The notes under the pieces: generated by a model
The model's input: only the letters and a program-made list of their open reading frames with translations
What the model was told of the DNA's origin: nothing
The model's database searches: none
NCBI GenBank assembly: GCA_026000945.1
Contig: BNZI01000011.1
Location: 1-26,208, forward strand
DNA length: 26,208 nucleotides
Direction: 5' to 3'
DNA from: Clostridia bacterium
GTDB taxonomy: Bacteria; Bacillota; Clostridia; Lachnospirales; Lachnospiraceae
Part shown: piece after piece, positions 25,589 through 26,208 of the stretch
Position numbering within the stretch: the first letter of the stretch is position 1
How the letters are laid out: each line of letters opens with the position of its first letter
Translations under genes and position numbers: made by a program

Positions 25589-26208
25589 TCAACCTGTTGT
25601 TTTGGTATATTGTTCAATCGTATCTAAAACAAGCTTAATGGAGTCTTGCAGAGGGCTTTTTTCCATAGCAGAGATATATTGCCTGCGGTTTTCATAAGTT
25701 TGTAGAATGGTTTGGTAGAGTTTGTCTTCGTTTAGCTCATGTTCTTGCATAACAGCACTAAAGCCTTGTTTGCGGAATGACGCTGCGTTTAAAATTTGAT
25801 CACCTCGACTGGAGGTTGCCGGCAAAGGAATTAAAATGTTGGGTTTACGTAAGCGTAAAAATTCGCAAATCGAATTTGCACCCGCACGGGAAACAATTAA
25901 ACCAGCACAGGCAAAAAGGTCTTTCAGAGCTCCATCTATATATTCGTATTGTATGTAACCTGAATGTTTGCATGTAGAGTCCGTATTTTTTGCTCCGCAT
26001 AGATGAATCAGCTGAAAATCTTTTAACAGGCGGGGCAGTAATTTGCGTATAATATGATTTAAGGCAGCGGAACCTAGGCTGCCACCCATGACTAAGATAA
26101 TCGGTTTATTAGCGGAAAAACCAGTATATCTTAGTCCTGCTAAACGGCTTCCCTGTAGTAAAGTCCGACGGATAGGAGAACCAGTCAGTAGAGCTTTTTC
26201 GGGTGGTA
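25589..26208 (-). CDS. murG: UDP-GlcNAc:undecaprenyl-pyrophosphoryl-MurNAc-pentapeptide GlcNAc transferase, C-terminal part
   Basis: Peripheral membrane glycosyltransferase making lipid II. Only the C-terminal part is in the window; the reading frame stays open through position 26208 on the minus strand (about 206 codons), so the N-terminal acceptor-binding domain is outside. Seen: Leu-Thr-Gly-Ser-Pro-Ile-Arg at the domain junction, Val-Met-Gly-Gly-Ser-Leu-Gly-Ser, Ser-Arg-Ala-Gly-Ala-Asn-Ser-Ile-Cys-Glu, and Gly-Asp-Gln-Ile-Leu-Asn-Ala, the UDP-GlcNAc binding residues. No dcw genes follow it; the next gene converges from the other strand. An internal Met at 26089 is the conserved Met of the Gly-Gly-Ser loop and not a start. 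Confidence 0.93.
   Translation of the reverse strand, partial: PPEKALLTGSPIRRTLLQGSRLAGLRYTGFSANKPIILVMGGSLGSAALNHIIRKLLPRLLKDFQLIHLCGAKNTDSTCKHSGYIQYEYIDGALKDLFACAGLIVSRAGANSICEFLRLRKPNILIPLPATSSRGDQILNAASFRKQGFSAVMQEHELNEDKLYQTILQTYENRRQYISAMEKSPLQDSIKLVLDTIEQYTKTTG

Overview
The window reads as a stretch of chromosome from a low-GC, anaerobic member of the Bacillota (Clostridia or a close relative). Supporting signs are AT-rich codon use, strong purine-rich ribosome binding sites (AAGGAGG type), a CIRCE/HrcA-controlled groESL operon, a Flp1/TadE/DUF5702/DUF6382-FHA pilus locus of the kind common in Clostridia, non-phosphorylating GapN, and the DUF512-der-plsY-gpsA gene order. I cannot fix the genus from sequence alone. 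No rRNA, tRNA, CRISPR array, phage or intact transposase gene was seen.

Layout. (1) About 44-4757, plus strand: the end of a Tad/Flp pilus locus, with a Flp1-type pilin, a DUF5702-like membrane-anchored protein, a TadE-like protein with two Cys/His modules, an A24 prepilin peptidase, a second TadE-like protein and a DUF6382-FHA protein. (2) 4780-7816, minus strand: an rRNA-type SAM methyltransferase and a mannitol-dehydrogenase-family oxidoreductase (fructuronate-reductase-like). (3) 8002-10316: groES and groEL behind a sigma-A promoter and a near-perfect CIRCE, unusually split by about 300 bases of apparently structured RNA. (4) 10690-13669: a polar amino acid ABC importer (two permeases, ATPase, lipoprotein) whose binding protein looks like the cysteine-binding CjaA type. 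It runs closely into (5) 13680-18477: a DUF512 radical-SAM protein, Der GTPase, PlsY and GpsA. (6) 18497-19681: a Leu/Ile/Val-type binding lipoprotein with no permease beside it, closed by a strong bidirectional terminator. (7) Minus strand: aroA and a prephenate dehydrogenase, then gapN, then an orphan soluble histidine kinase. (8) A HIT protein (plus) and the C-terminal part of murG (minus, cut by the window end).

The most distinctive feature is in the spaces between genes. At least six intergenic gaps carry non-coding elements, or remnants of them, bounded by TA dinucleotides and related inverted ends (consensus about GGRCGTGTTCACACTACCG). They range from 68 to about 290 bases, and some are truncated or nested. 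They look like MITEs of a TA-targeting transposon, and two further inverted-repeat elements (after groEL and before the HIT gene) may be distant relatives. The second notable feature is the groES-groEL spacer, whose helices resemble an ORF-less omega-RNA (HEARO/IscB or TnpB-associated) scaffold. That assignment rests on hand folding and memory of the family, and needs a covariance-model search.
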